Shown in pieces: positions 14,501 through 21,845 of a DNA stretch of 64,000 bases; within the stretch, counting starts at the first letter, position 1; each line of letters opens with the position of its first letter. The notes under the pieces were generated by a model, which did not search any database, was not told the origin of the DNA, and worked only from the letters and a program-made list of their open reading frames with translations. The translations under genes and the position numbers were made by a program. Source of the stretch: Acholoe squamosa (Eukaryota > Annelida > Polychaeta > Phyllodocida > Polynoidae); NCBI GenBank assembly GCA_949317995.1, contig OX439040.1, positions 76,729,972 through 76,793,971 of the forward strand, written 5' to 3'.

Positions 14501-17500
14501 TAGTGGTTTGCACTGTGGTTTATTTAATTTTGGCAGTATTTGTGTTTTGTTGGCAATGAGACAGCACTTTGTGAAGGGAGGAGGCTAGACACTGGAAGGG
14601 CCTCACAGCCTGAGTCTGCCCCATGGATTTGCCCTTACTGCTTTGGGCCTCCATGGATTGTTGCTGGTGTGTTTTGTGTGGTGCTTTTGTCACTATAGTG
14701 CCAATGTTGATTTTAGAGAATGTGGCTGCCCCTCACTTCTTTGAGGTAGGCACTTTATGATTTGGATGCAAGTGCTAGACCATGTGCTGTCAACCACTGC
14801 TGTCAATGCGACCCCTAGGTCTGTTGCTATAGAGAATGTGGCTGCCCTTCACTTCTCTGCTGGATGCAACGGGGCTGTGTACAAATGACGTCATGCTTTT
14901 TTTGGCCATTTTTGACCCCCTCTCCCCCCCTTGTCATGTTTCGTCATACAATGCTTGACCCCCCCCCTAACATGACGTCATGCAGAGATACCCCCCCCCC
15001 CCCCGGCCCAAAGTACATGAAGAGAGTATAGCAAATTGAGATGGTTCAAAGGGACATGTATATATTGGGTTAACTTAATGGTGTTGGAAACAGGTGGGGC
15101 TTTTTCCACCATCCCTGGTCCAAAACCATGCTGGGCTAATAATGGGTGTGAATTGGTAAGGCCTAAAAAACATTGTTGTATTCAGGTAATCGGTCGAAAA
15201 AAAATTAGAAATTCTAGAAGCGCCAACCTCAAAAAAAAAAACCTACCTACTACCTACCCTAATTTTTTCAACCTTTATTATATCCATGGGGGTAAATGGT
15301 TTGGGCTAGATGTCTGGGGGTAAATGTCCATGGGGGTAAATGGTTTGGGGGTAAAGGTCCTGTTACCTCACATCCTCATGAGAGGTAAAGGAAAGCAAAT
15401 AAGAGAAGAAATCAGATCTAGCCGACAGTTACAGTGGCTTCACTGAATTACAAGTGTAACATTACAAGTGTGGTAATATGATTACACATATATAATTAAG
15501 ATCACACTTACAAAACAATCATTTTATTGTAAGGCATAATATAAGGCATAACCCCTAGAGTCCCATTCAGAAAAAGGAGAGAATAAGCTGTTTCTAAGGG
15601 ACAGTTTGTGATATATCAACAGGGGGAGCAGGATGCAGATTGAGGGGGGAGGGAGGAAAACAATTTTGACACCTCAAAGTGGGGAAGGGGGCAGAGAAAA
15701 ATGTCATGCCTTTTCTGTGAACTACTGTAGAACAGGAGGGATGACCATGGCAATCTGTCCGAGGGGGAGGGGGTCATAAAATTTTCAGATTTCTGCACGT
15801 CTGTATGGCAATCTACCCCACCCCTCAGGCCTGTTGATGAGTAATGAGCAATCCCTAAATTACCAATGGGTTTTTGAATTGTGAAATTTATCAAATAGAA
15901 TAGAAGTTGGGTCATTTGAATCTTTCTACTGAATTCTCAATGCCAGGGTACTTCTTACCCGCATAGATCAACCTATATATGGGGTCCTTTGGTTAAATGA
16001 GTCCAACTAAAAAGGGCATTTCAAAGTGGTATGGGGCCTGGGTTAGAGGTAGGATAGAGTAGTGGACCAACACTGACACTGACGGCAGTGACAACCATTG
16101 AGTGGGGTGTCTGAGGAAAGCATGCCTGTATAGGTAATATATATTTCATAACAGATGAATGCATTAAACTTCCCTACCTTTACAAATCTTTTTTTTTTGC
16201 CAAAACTGAAGCAACTTGCAGTTTTTTTATGACATGATGTCATGCAGCCCATGACCCCCCCCCTCCCCCCTTGTGGTGTCACAGTAGTATTCCGCCCCAG
16301 TAAACCTAGGACAGCTAAATAGTCCCAACTAAAAACAGTGTTTTGCTTGGTATAATCAGTGCCAGGGGACCTTAATTTTATCACAGATTAATAATTTTGG
16401 TACCAGAAGAAAGGTAACGATTTGGGGGGAAAAAGTTGCAAAAAATTGTTGGTGACCATGGAAACCTATTGTGTCAGAGAGGGGTCCAAGGTCACATTTG
16501 TGACTTGTCAGGGGCGCCTGTATCATTTAATTTATTCAACATGGTGGTTTCCATGGCAACTGGTGCAAAAACGGATCTGACTCCGTTATGGTTGACCATG
16601 CTAAAAAAATCAAGAATGACTTCAGCTTTAATTTAAGCCTTTATTTATGAACGCCATCAAATTAGAACCCGATTGACGCCAGTTTTATGGTGAAAGATGG
16701 GGGGAAAATCAGAACGGGCTTGGCCCTATTAGTCCCGTGACACCTTGTCATGCTTGGTCATGGGCAGTGGGACCCCCCCTCCCCCCCTCCTGCATGACGT
16801 CATTTGTACACAGCCCCAACTGTGACACCATGTGCTGTCAACCATCTGTTGTCCATATAGCTCTTAGACCATGTGCTGTCAACCACTGCTGTCAATGTGA
16901 CACCTAGGTCTGTTGCTATAGAGAATTTGGCTGCCCTTCACTTCTCTGCTGGATGCAACTGTGACACCATGTGCTGTCAACCACCTGTTGTCCATATAGC
17001 TCTCAGACCATGTGCTGTCAACCACTGCTGCCACAGTGACACCTAAGCCTATGTATTTGATTTGCATTTTCTCCTAGTTTTATAAAGATTATTACCAGTC
17101 TCTACTTATTGCCATTGAATATATGATCTAATATCTATAATTTTAAAGATTAATAAATAGTGATTTAAAAGTAATTATCATTGTTGTTCTTTGTCGGTCA
17201 AACAGCCCAATCCTAGTGATCTTACTTGGTTGTTTCCAAACTTCTGAGAAACCCCTATACCGGCCAATATTATTTTATATTTTCTCCCAATTGGGGATCG
17301 AGTGGTGCGCTACAATAGTTTGGAAATACTCTAAAAAAAAAACATGTCTTATCATAATCATAGACATAGGCCCTCTATGAATGTTGATTATTGTTTTACA
17401 ATTCCCATATCGAAGTGCTTCTGAGCTGAGCCTAGACTTATTAGATTTGTTTGTGATGCACTGATGGATTTTATTTGTAGATATAGACCGGCCTTTACTA

Positions 17501-18495
17501 GTACTTGGTAACTTGGTTTAACTTTGAGTTCTACTCTAATATAGATCCCCCCGGGGGGGGCCCTACAATTTCTTTTTGATACGGGTGTGTGGCTGAACCC
17601 CTGACTACCCTTACCCTTGCTAGGGCACTCGTTCATGGGGTTTCCCTCAAAACCATACTCTTTCTAGGGAACTTTTTACATAATAGTCTTAGATTTTGAC
17701 CTTGTTTGGGAGAAAAACTGTATTTTGTTCATGCTATTTTCATGAAAACTTGGAAAGTATTCGTGAAAATTTCTAAATTTTCCACATGAATCGGGGTATT
17801 TCGCTGAAAGTTGACCCTTGCTAGAGACATTTTGATCAAAAGTAGACTCTTGCTAGGGACATTTGTGGCTGAAACAGGAGGCTTGCTAGGGACCTTTCCT
17901 TTAAAAAGTACCCTTGCCAGCCGCACATATGTGTATACATTACATAGAGAGTGCCCCCCCCCCGGGATAGATCCTGTTTTAGTTCAAGTAGCATATAAAT
18001 ATGTATATGATAAGCAGGTCCATGCCCTACCGATCCAGGAAGAAGGAACTTGACACTAAACAGGCACTAGGCAGGCGGTCACTGAGTTCAAGTGGTAGTA
18101 GTACATGGAAAGAGGTTCAAGTAGCACTTGAGATATGAGTAGTACATGAAAAGTGTCCCTTGACTATGGCTACCGGCACCTGCCCCTACATCACCCCGGT
18201 CCTGCCCGCCGGTTACACCGGGCGCCCTGGGCCCGGCGGCCGGGGGGAACCGCCCCCGAGCCGGTCTCTGACACCCCGGCGGCGGCCAACATATGGACTA
18301 CCTCCCCGCCCACCCCACTCAATTCACGCTGTCCCGTAGGCTTAGGTGGAATGAGAATACTATTCTTACCTGACTGAGAGATGTAGGATTAATGTGGGAA
18401 GTCGATGAGAGAGGTGATCTGGGTTTGTTTGACGGCTCAATAAATCCCGGCCAGACCCAAACAAGGATGCGTGATAACATGTGACGTCACATTTT
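1..18495 (-). CDS. GGCX: Vitamin K-dependent gamma-glutamyl carboxylase (gene span, 3' end outside window)
   Basis: GGCX converts glutamate to gamma-carboxyglutamate in vitamin K-dependent proteins, using reduced vitamin K, CO2 and O2 in the ER membrane. Coding exons on the minus strand are 11780-11540 (ATG at 11780), 11040-10885, 10162-9997, 6502-6424, 5621-5515, 4527-4364, 3935-3778, 3369-3205 and 178-1 (partial). All junctions are AG/GT and phases match, giving 471 residues collinear with vertebrate GGCX (about 758 residues); the C-terminal ~290 residues lie left of position 1. Diagnostic segments are [51 protein letters not shown] (active-site lysine of the family), HWGGLFIDL and [18 protein letters not shown] non-coding first exon near 18370 is inferred. 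Introns are rich in repeats but the exons are undamaged, so the gene is probably functional. Confidence 0.95.
181..1309. repeat. 31-bp minisatellite seeded by the GGCX exon 10 acceptor border
   Basis: About 36 head-to-tail copies of a 31-bp unit (core GTAACCATGGAGACTGTTAG) fill the 3' end of the intron. The exon itself contains the parental sequence (GTAACCATAGAGACCATTAG at 143-162), and the first intronic unit starts at 181 directly after the acceptor AG. Units next to the exon are the most divergent. Later ones are nearly identical, differing at one site (GTATG, GCATG or GTATT). Confidence 0.95.
1310..2990. other. GGCX intron, unannotated
   Basis: AT-rich intronic sequence between the minisatellite and a dispersed repeat. 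I see no exon, long inverted repeat or retroelement domain in it. Confidence 0.5.
2995..3192 (+). repeat. Dispersed repeat family R1, copy 1
   Basis: It shares scattered blocks with 42905-43125 and, inverted, with 41448-41530 and 54095-54290: GGAGCTGGTTCTGGC, ATGTCCCTG..AG.G..TGTTA, GCCTTATC, and ATGGGTCT...CTCCTATAG. With no domains and four scattered copies it looks like a short nonautonomous element. Its class is unknown. Confidence 0.6.
3205..3369 (-). CDS. GGCX: GGCX exon 9
   Basis: The acceptor is TTTTGCAG|GCTGTG and the donor ACCAAG|GTAAGG. The N-terminal half ([10 protein letters not shown]) is a lineage-specific basic linker. The second half encodes the conserved [18 protein letters not shown] dispersed repeat ends about ten bases beyond the donor. 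Confidence 0.94.
3778..3935 (-). CDS. GGCX: GGCX exon 8
   Basis: The acceptor is TTTTCAG|GTATGT and the donor CAACAA|GTAAAA. It encodes [20 protein letters not shown] and ends in the ACIYTKQQ segment, matching the family's MFSYVMLAS.PLFCS.EWP region. Confidence 0.94.
4364..4527 (-). CDS. GGCX: GGCX exon 7
   Basis: The acceptor is AACACAG|GCACCT and the donor ATTG|GTAAGC. It encodes the [20 protein letters not shown] membrane block and [12 protein letters not shown], both collinear with vertebrate GGCX. Confidence 0.95.
4841..5169. mobile_element. hAT-like nonautonomous element
   Basis: The ends are inverted: CATAGGCGTAGGAA at left and TTCCTACGCCCCTG at right. The interior has G and C homopolymer runs. 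A related but longer copy begins at 19374 (CAGAGGTGTAGGAAG). CAGGGGCG-type termini suggest the hAT superfamily. No clear 8-bp target duplication is visible. Confidence 0.6.
5515..5621 (-). CDS. GGCX: GGCX exon 6: active-site lysine
   Basis: It encodes [20 protein letters not shown] followed by [15 protein letters not shown]. The second lysine of the KK pair (model residue 226) aligns with human Lys218, the base proposed to deprotonate reduced vitamin K. The acceptor is ATATAG|ATTTTC and the donor CTTCAC|GTATGT. Confidence 0.95.
5707..6068. mobile_element. hAT-like MITE, 362 bp
   Basis: Inverted termini CAGGGGTAGACACTAAC and GTTAGTGTCTACCCCTG are perfect over 17 bases. The flanks share only ATATG. 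The interior carries several GGGCCCGGG/GGCCCA palindromic blocks and no frame. CAGGG ends suggest hAT. Confidence 0.75.
6424..6502 (-). CDS. GGCX: GGCX exon 5
   Basis: This 79-base exon encodes [26 protein letters not shown], matching the family's VDGLLNAR..HVPLWNY..LR.Q block. The acceptor is ACACCAG|GTCCAT and the donor GACTCAG|GTCAGT. Confidence 0.94.
7008..7375. mobile_element. hAT-like MITE, 368 bp
   Basis: Perfect 16-base inverted termini CAGGGCTCGACAAATC / GATTTGTCGAGCCCTG are flanked on both sides by ATCTAG. Inside are paired GTGCCCA/TGGGCAC repeats. There is no coding capacity. Confidence 0.75.
7792..9026. mobile_element. Foldback DNA element with TAA target duplication
   Basis: The 34-base terminal inverted repeats begin GGCCACACCAAATTAAA and differ at one position. 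TAA flanks both ends. The arms continue inward: the block at 8109-8140 reappears inverted at 8432-8466, so much of the 1,235-bp element can fold back. A 3-bp TAA duplication is typical of PIF/Harbinger, but no transposase is present. Confidence 0.75.
9088..9147. repeat. (GA)n microsatellite
   Basis: About 30 perfect GA dinucleotides. The minus-strand Leu-Ser frame across it is an artefact. Confidence 0.97.
9148..9870. repeat. Degenerate GGCAGGCAG purine-rich array
   Basis: Two blocks (9148-9340 and 9515-9870) of drifting GGCAGGCAGATAGGCAG-type units are separated by about 170 bases of ordinary sequence with a short (TTGA)n run near 9330. They lie in the intron before GGCX exon 5 and are probably an expanded microsatellite derived from the adjacent (GA)n. 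The Cys/Pro/Leu frames on the minus strand are by-products. Confidence 0.85.
9997..10162 (-). CDS. GGCX: GGCX exon 4
   Basis: The acceptor is TCCTACAG|GTGCCC and the donor GATACTG|GTACGT. It encodes two hydrophobic membrane stretches around the family signature [17 protein letters not shown] and ends in DANRYW. The histidine in WNNHSYLYG corresponds to a conserved family position. Confidence 0.95.
10170..10870. other. GGCX intron 3, no recognised element
   Basis: Ordinary intron sequence between exons 3 and 4. It contains a local duplication of TCCCATGTCTGCTTT (near 10637 and 10680). No other structure is visible. Confidence 0.5.
10885..11040 (-). CDS. GGCX: GGCX exon 3
   Basis: The acceptor is TTTCCAG|GTTTACTG and the donor TCTGTG|GTATGT. 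It encodes the conserved [20 protein letters not shown] and [21 protein letters not shown] blocks, including the start of a membrane segment. Phase 1 at both ends matches its neighbours. Confidence 0.95.
11411..11511. repeat. (TA)n microsatellite beside the GGCX exon 2 donor
   Basis: About 50 TA dinucleotides, ending about 30 bases inside the intron from the donor at 11540. Ile-Tyr frames read through it on both strands and have no meaning. Confidence 0.97.
11540..11782 (-). CDS. GGCX: GGCX exon 2: start codon and N-terminal cytosolic tail
   Basis: The acceptor TTCACAG precedes GTATGGG, and the ATG is at 11780. The exon encodes residues 1-80: a basic start (MGRNRKRR), a serine-rich low-complexity segment, then the conserved [20 protein letters not shown] block that opens the family alignment. 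The donor is CTGTTTG|GTGAGC. A long (TA)n tract starts about 30 bases into the following intron. Confidence 0.93.
11783..12539. other. GGCX first intron, proximal part
   Basis: It contains two direct GGCCACACCAA motifs (near 12128 and 12221) that match the terminus of the element at 7792-9026, so a decayed relative is likely here. Nothing else is recognised. Confidence 0.4.
12540..14134 (+). pseudogene. Gypsy retrotransposon remnant: gag and integrase fragments, RT deleted
   Basis: The gag-like reading runs 12617-12960 with one in-frame stop (at about 12833). A frame change follows, then a CCHC zinc knuckle ([14 protein letters not shown]) near 13172-13213. From about 13700 the frame encodes an integrase zinc-finger-like segment ending [20 protein letters not shown]. 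No protease, reverse transcriptase or RNase H lies between, so roughly the central half of pol is missing. It is 5' truncated; the 3' LTR follows after a G-run. Confidence 0.8.
14871..16817. mobile_element. Nonautonomous DNA transposon with 26-bp perfect TIRs
   Basis: The termini begin GGGGCTGTGTACAAATGACG and are identical in inverted orientation over 26 bases, and each contains TGACGTCA. AAC flanks both ends. A tandem copy of the host LTR sequence (16950-16970) keeps the uninterrupted GGATGCAACTGTGACACC, which confirms the boundaries. The interior has C-rich runs, repeated GTAAATGGTTTGGG and no transposase. The 3-bp duplication is compatible with PIF/Harbinger; the class is not certain. Confidence 0.85.
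16818..17045 (+). repeat. Tandem duplication inside the LTR
   Basis: Blocks such as GACCATGTGCTGTCAACCAC and TGCCCTTCACTTCTCTGCTG recur here and at 14750-14870 across the inserted transposon. They show an LTR-internal tandem repeat of about 145 bases in two to three copies. Confidence 0.75.
17525..17985. mobile_element. Possible foldback element with CCCGGG cores
   Basis: TAGATCCCCCCGGGGGGG near 17542 and CCCCCCCCCCGGGATAGATC near 17952 are inverted relative to each other. Between them CTTGCTAGGGACATTT-like units repeat several times. The ends are not defined. Confidence 0.4.
18160..18310. other. GC- and CpG-rich stretch
   Basis: This run is much more GC-rich than its surroundings, with CCCGGCGGCCGGGG-type blocks. 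It lies just inside the first GGCX intron beside the inferred first exon, where a CpG-island promoter would extend. No coding frame is convincing. Confidence 0.4.
18370..18495 (-). other. GGCX: Probable non-coding first exon of GGCX
   Basis: Reading the minus strand, a consensus donor CAG|GTAAGA ends an exon at 18370. The first coding exon begins with an acceptor two bases before its ATG, so a 5' UTR exon must lie upstream. The segment is next to a CRE-type palindrome and a GC-rich stretch (18160-18310). The transcription start is not determined. Any other upstream donor could be used instead. Confidence 0.45.
18482..18489. promoter_or_regulatory. CRE palindrome TGACGTCA in the inferred GGCX promoter
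   Basis: A perfect TGACGTCA (CREB/ATF site) lies at the upstream edge of the inferred GGCX first exon, followed by a CpG-containing GGCGCGCC site near 18510. Its position fits a TATA-less promoter. The same 8-mer also occurs in the TIRs of a transposon at 14871-16817, so chance or transposon origin cannot be excluded. Confidence 0.35.
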
Positions 18496-18918
18496 CAGCT
18501 GTCTGCTATGGCGCGCCGTTTACTCTTTATTAACAATTTTGTTAGATAAATAGTGGAGGTTGCAAAACCTAGTAAGTAAGATAAATATCATACAAACATT
18601 GAAACATTGGGAAATTGATCAGTGAAGATATTCCTTCTCACTATAAAGGGATAATAAATGGAAGATGTTAATTATTTTTAACATAAAAAGAAAAAAAAAA
18701 ATTCCTAATTTTTTTTTTGTCTGAGATCATTGAATTTGAAACTAGCGCGGGATACATAATTATTCTATCCCTCAAGCATTTTTCAGCATGAGCATGTTTC
18801 ATTTTTTTCTTTTTGTTTTATGCACAGTGATGTGCAGATGTTGAACGAACAGCAAGTCATTGGATCAGTGTGGGATGCGAAGAAAATGTAGGCCAAGCTC
18901 ACCGCCGACTCTTCCTCT

Positions 18919-19010
18919 TTAAAGGGGGGCTAGCAAGGCAAACTTCACCAGAAAATTTACGACGACCTGATTAATGCGGGGGTGCATTCGCATGCTGGGC
19001 CCCCTTTAAG
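18919..19010. mobile_element. Short MITE with TTTAAAGGGGGGCTAGCA ends
   Basis: TTTAAAGGGGGGCTAGCA at left pairs with TGCTGGGCCCCCTTTAA at right, about 92 bases in all. A longer relative with AAAGAGGGGCTAGCACGGA ends lies at 49983-50142. Confidence 0.55.
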
Positions 19011-19361
19011 GAAGTGGTAATTATTTATCAACAGGGGTTTGGTGGGTTTGAGGGAATGGGGGCTGCAAAAACCAAGGAACATAAAGAGACATTATATTCT
19101 TTGGCAAAAACCTTTGACCCTCCTGGTGGCGTAAAAACTTTTGACTCCCTTTGAAGAGGATGTGTAAGAAAAATGTGCATTACTATTGATTAAAAGAGGG
19201 GAGCGAAAAATTATCCACACCTCCAGTACAGGGTTCGCAAAATTTTTTACTGATGTTGAGGGGAGGGGGGGCATAAAAAATCTCATGCATATGCACAAAA
19301 TACGACCACCCTCCCTTTTGATAGATATCTTTTGATAAATTAGCTAATATGACCACTCCCT
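19008..19361. mobile_element. MITE family with GGAGTGGTCA ends, copy 1
   Basis: The left end GGAAGTGGTAATTATTTATC and the right end GACCACTCCCT are imperfect inverted repeats. The same family with better-preserved ends is at 30609-30865. The interior contains GGGTTTGGTGGGTTTGAGGG and short CAAAAA tracts. Confidence 0.55.
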
Positions 19362-19373
19362 ATTATGCCAATC

Positions 19374-20480
19374 CAGAGGTGTAGGAAGCAAATCTTCATT
19401 GGAGGGGCCCAGCAGGGGCCCCATTTCGATCACCTTGAATTGTTGGCTCATGAGCTTTGATACAGCAGATGGCGCTAGTGGCGACCATGCCACTTTGCTT
19501 CTCCAACAGGGGCATGGCTGGTTTGGACTCCAGTACTTGTAATAGGCCCACATGTTTGTAATGATCTGGCCAATTTGTTGCTCATTATTTTCTTTCAACA
19601 TTGATAGAGTATAAAACAGCACCATTTCTCTGTGTGCAGCTGTAATTTCCAAGACCTGGAGTTGTATTTTACATTGCAAATGGGGAGTTAAGTGAGGGGT
19701 GTCTGTGCACTAAGGGTAAGCCTATGGTGCCACAGGAGTGGATGCTGGATATATGCTCATGTAAGCAGTGGGGCTACTGGAGCGCCATCTAGTATATCAA
19801 ACTGGTAAAAATAACGTATTGCGCCTATTTAATATACATACCTATATAAGATTTGTATAGAAAAGTAACTTTTGATGAATTTTAGATCTGATTTGAGGCC
19901 CAGGCCCCCATTTTCCCTATCCCATTGCTATATCAATCTAATTTTAACTGCAATATTTTAGCTTCTTGTTCAATTTATCATGAATTCTTGGAAATCTTGG
20001 GGGGGAGGGGTCTAGCCACTCTCGTAGCCCTACCAAAGTAGGGCTACTGGGCGAACCCCATTCATTTTGAGGGGAAAGTTTTCAAAAGGGTGGATTACAT
20101 TGAAAACATTATCTTTACACAATAAGTGATATATGTTTGGATAGATCTTTGTCTCACCTTTGGGGATTACATCAAATTAGAACTGAATAACACTTTACGG
20201 AAGTGTAATTATCACAATTCTGATGATACCTGCAGTAGGAAAGACAGTGGCGGCCATTTTGACATGCATATGATGTAACTATTAGTTGCCATAGTAACAT
20301 CTTACTTGCTCCCAAAAAGCCAATACATCACAGTCAGTCTGTGAACGGCCAACCCGTGACACAGACGAAACTCAGTCTAGGGGGGGGGGGGGGGGGCAGA
20401 CATGCTCAGGCCCCACCTCCTTTATGGTTGGGGAGGGGGGGCAGGCCAGTAGTCAGGCCTCTCTTCTTCCTCTCTTGGTG
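19374..20480. mobile_element. Second, longer copy of the element at 4841-5169 (ends uncertain)
   Basis: Blocks shared with 4841-5169 include GTAGGAAG.AAATCTTCATTG, CACCTT.AA.TGT.GGCTCA, CAGGCCCCCATTTTCCCTAT and TTTATCATGAATTCTTGG. The right half (20360-20480) repeats the C-rich CAGGCC...CTC end. It may be two nested copies. Confidence 0.5.
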
Positions 20481-20800
20481 TAAAATCTACACCGAAAGCC
20501 TTCATGCACGTGTGGGATTCAGGAGCCAGTGTATGTAAAGTCATTTACAAAACACTTAATTTCAGTCTTAAACGGCTTTCCATAATGTCAAATCCCGACG
20601 CGCCATCTGGGGTTAATAAATAGAGTTGTCTGCTGTTGGTCATTTTCGTAATTAAAGAAAGTAGCGGTTTATGATATATCGTCTTTGCATATATTTAAAA
20701 ATTCACGTATGATATTCTTAAATATAGTAAGTTGGTCATTGACCTAATCATTTGTATTTTTTAACATTTTAATAATTTGTTTACGTTGGAAACAGGCTGA

Positions 20801-20871
20801 CTTCCGGTTTACCAATTCCAGACGTTTGAAAGATGTCCTGACACATTTTTCTCTGATTCTGAAGAAATACA
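20801..20871 (+). promoter_or_regulatory. Candidate promoter and non-coding first exon of FBF1
   Basis: An ETS-type CTTCCGG (20801-20807) is followed by a good donor ATACA|GTAAGT at 20872. FBF1 exon 1 has an acceptor six bases before its ATG, so a 5' exon must exist upstream. This is the best donor I see between the transposons, which would make 20872-30924 the first intron. It is weak evidence; 30193 (TTCAG|GTAACG) is an alternative donor. Confidence 0.25.
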
Positions 20872-21485
20872 GTAAGTAAATGAAACCTATATAGCGTTAG
20901 ATACATCCTAGAATAGCAATACAGATAATATGGCAGAATAGAAGGCGATTTGATGATACAGGACGCCGTTGAAATGTGGTGTTTGGCGGGTCAGGGAGGG
21001 TGACCGCTGACTGCGGGAAGTGTTGTCGGCGCCATGTGGGGTCCGCCCGGGCACGTAAGGCCTGTACCCGCCTCACGACCACCTCCACTCCTTCTCAGGC
21101 TGCAGGACACTAATTATTTTCTCACTGTTGGCTTATATAGCATATGGGCGAAAATAAAATATTTGTGCGAATTTCTGGGCTTAGCCACTGTCATTTTCAT
21201 GTAGGCACACATTTAGGGCCATGAGATGTGGTACAATGTAATTAACTTTTCTGCTATCGGCCGTACTAGAGTGCGGACATACCCAGATTTGGGGGTTTTG
21301 CAGTGAATGATTACAATAAATTCTGTAATTGAAAAGAGTGCACCCCCCTCAACTTACCCTCAAATATCAGCCTAAATAACACTCAAATCGATTAATATAC
21401 ATCCTAAGAATTAATTTGATGCCTGGTTTGCCTACCCACTGTCAGATTTTAGACCAATGATCATTGTACAACACCCTTTAGTGCG

Positions 21486-21590
21486 TGTTGCGGGGTTGCG
21501 CCATCTAGTGTTTTGCTTAATAAACTTGAAGCCGGTGACTTCCGGTTACTTCCGGTAATGGCAGACATGAGTTGTGTCATGCTTTAAACA
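21486..21590 (+). repeat. 5' LTR, 105 bp
   Basis: It begins TGTTGCGGGG and ends TTTAAACA. It contains AATAAA and two CTTCCGG (ETS-type) motifs eleven bases apart, then AATGGCAGACATG. 105 bp is unusually short for a Gypsy LTR. Confidence 0.95.
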
Positions 21591-21602
21591 TGGTGTCAGA
21601 AG
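21591..21602 (+). promoter_or_regulatory. Primer-binding site, tRNA-Leu type
   Basis: TGGTGTCAGAAG directly follows the LTR and is complementary to the 3' end (with CCA) of animal tRNA-Leu. A leader of about 240 bases separates it from the gag start. Confidence 0.8.
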
Positions 21603-21845
21603 AAACAAGAAATATGTGGTGATAGACACATTATGACTTCAAGGAAAGTGTAAGAAATGAGAGAATACATGTAACTGTAAGTACTGGACAGTTGTGGAAG
21701 ACCACCAATGTTGAACTTTGTTGTGTTACCAGTTTCAAGTTCAAGTTGAGTTGCCAGTTGAAATTTGTGCCAAGTCATACTCATAGTCAGGCCAAGTCCA
21801 AGTGTATTCTCCATAATTCTGTGAAGTCAAAGTAAGACTGTAAAA

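Larger units (their letters stand above)
14139..17314 (+). mobile_element. 3' LTR of the remnant element, interrupted by a DNA transposon
   Basis: It starts TGTAGCGCAC after a G-rich polypurine run and ends GTGCGCTACA, a perfect 10-base inverted terminus of TG...CA type. An AATAAA lies at 17152-17157. Removing the 1,947-bp insert and its 3-bp duplication leaves an LTR of about 1.2 kb. No matching 5' LTR is present in the window. Confidence 0.75.

Noticed and set aside
18153..18377. GC-rich 74-codon frame
   Set aside because: Composition reflects the CpG-rich promoter flank; no conserved motif and no splice fit.
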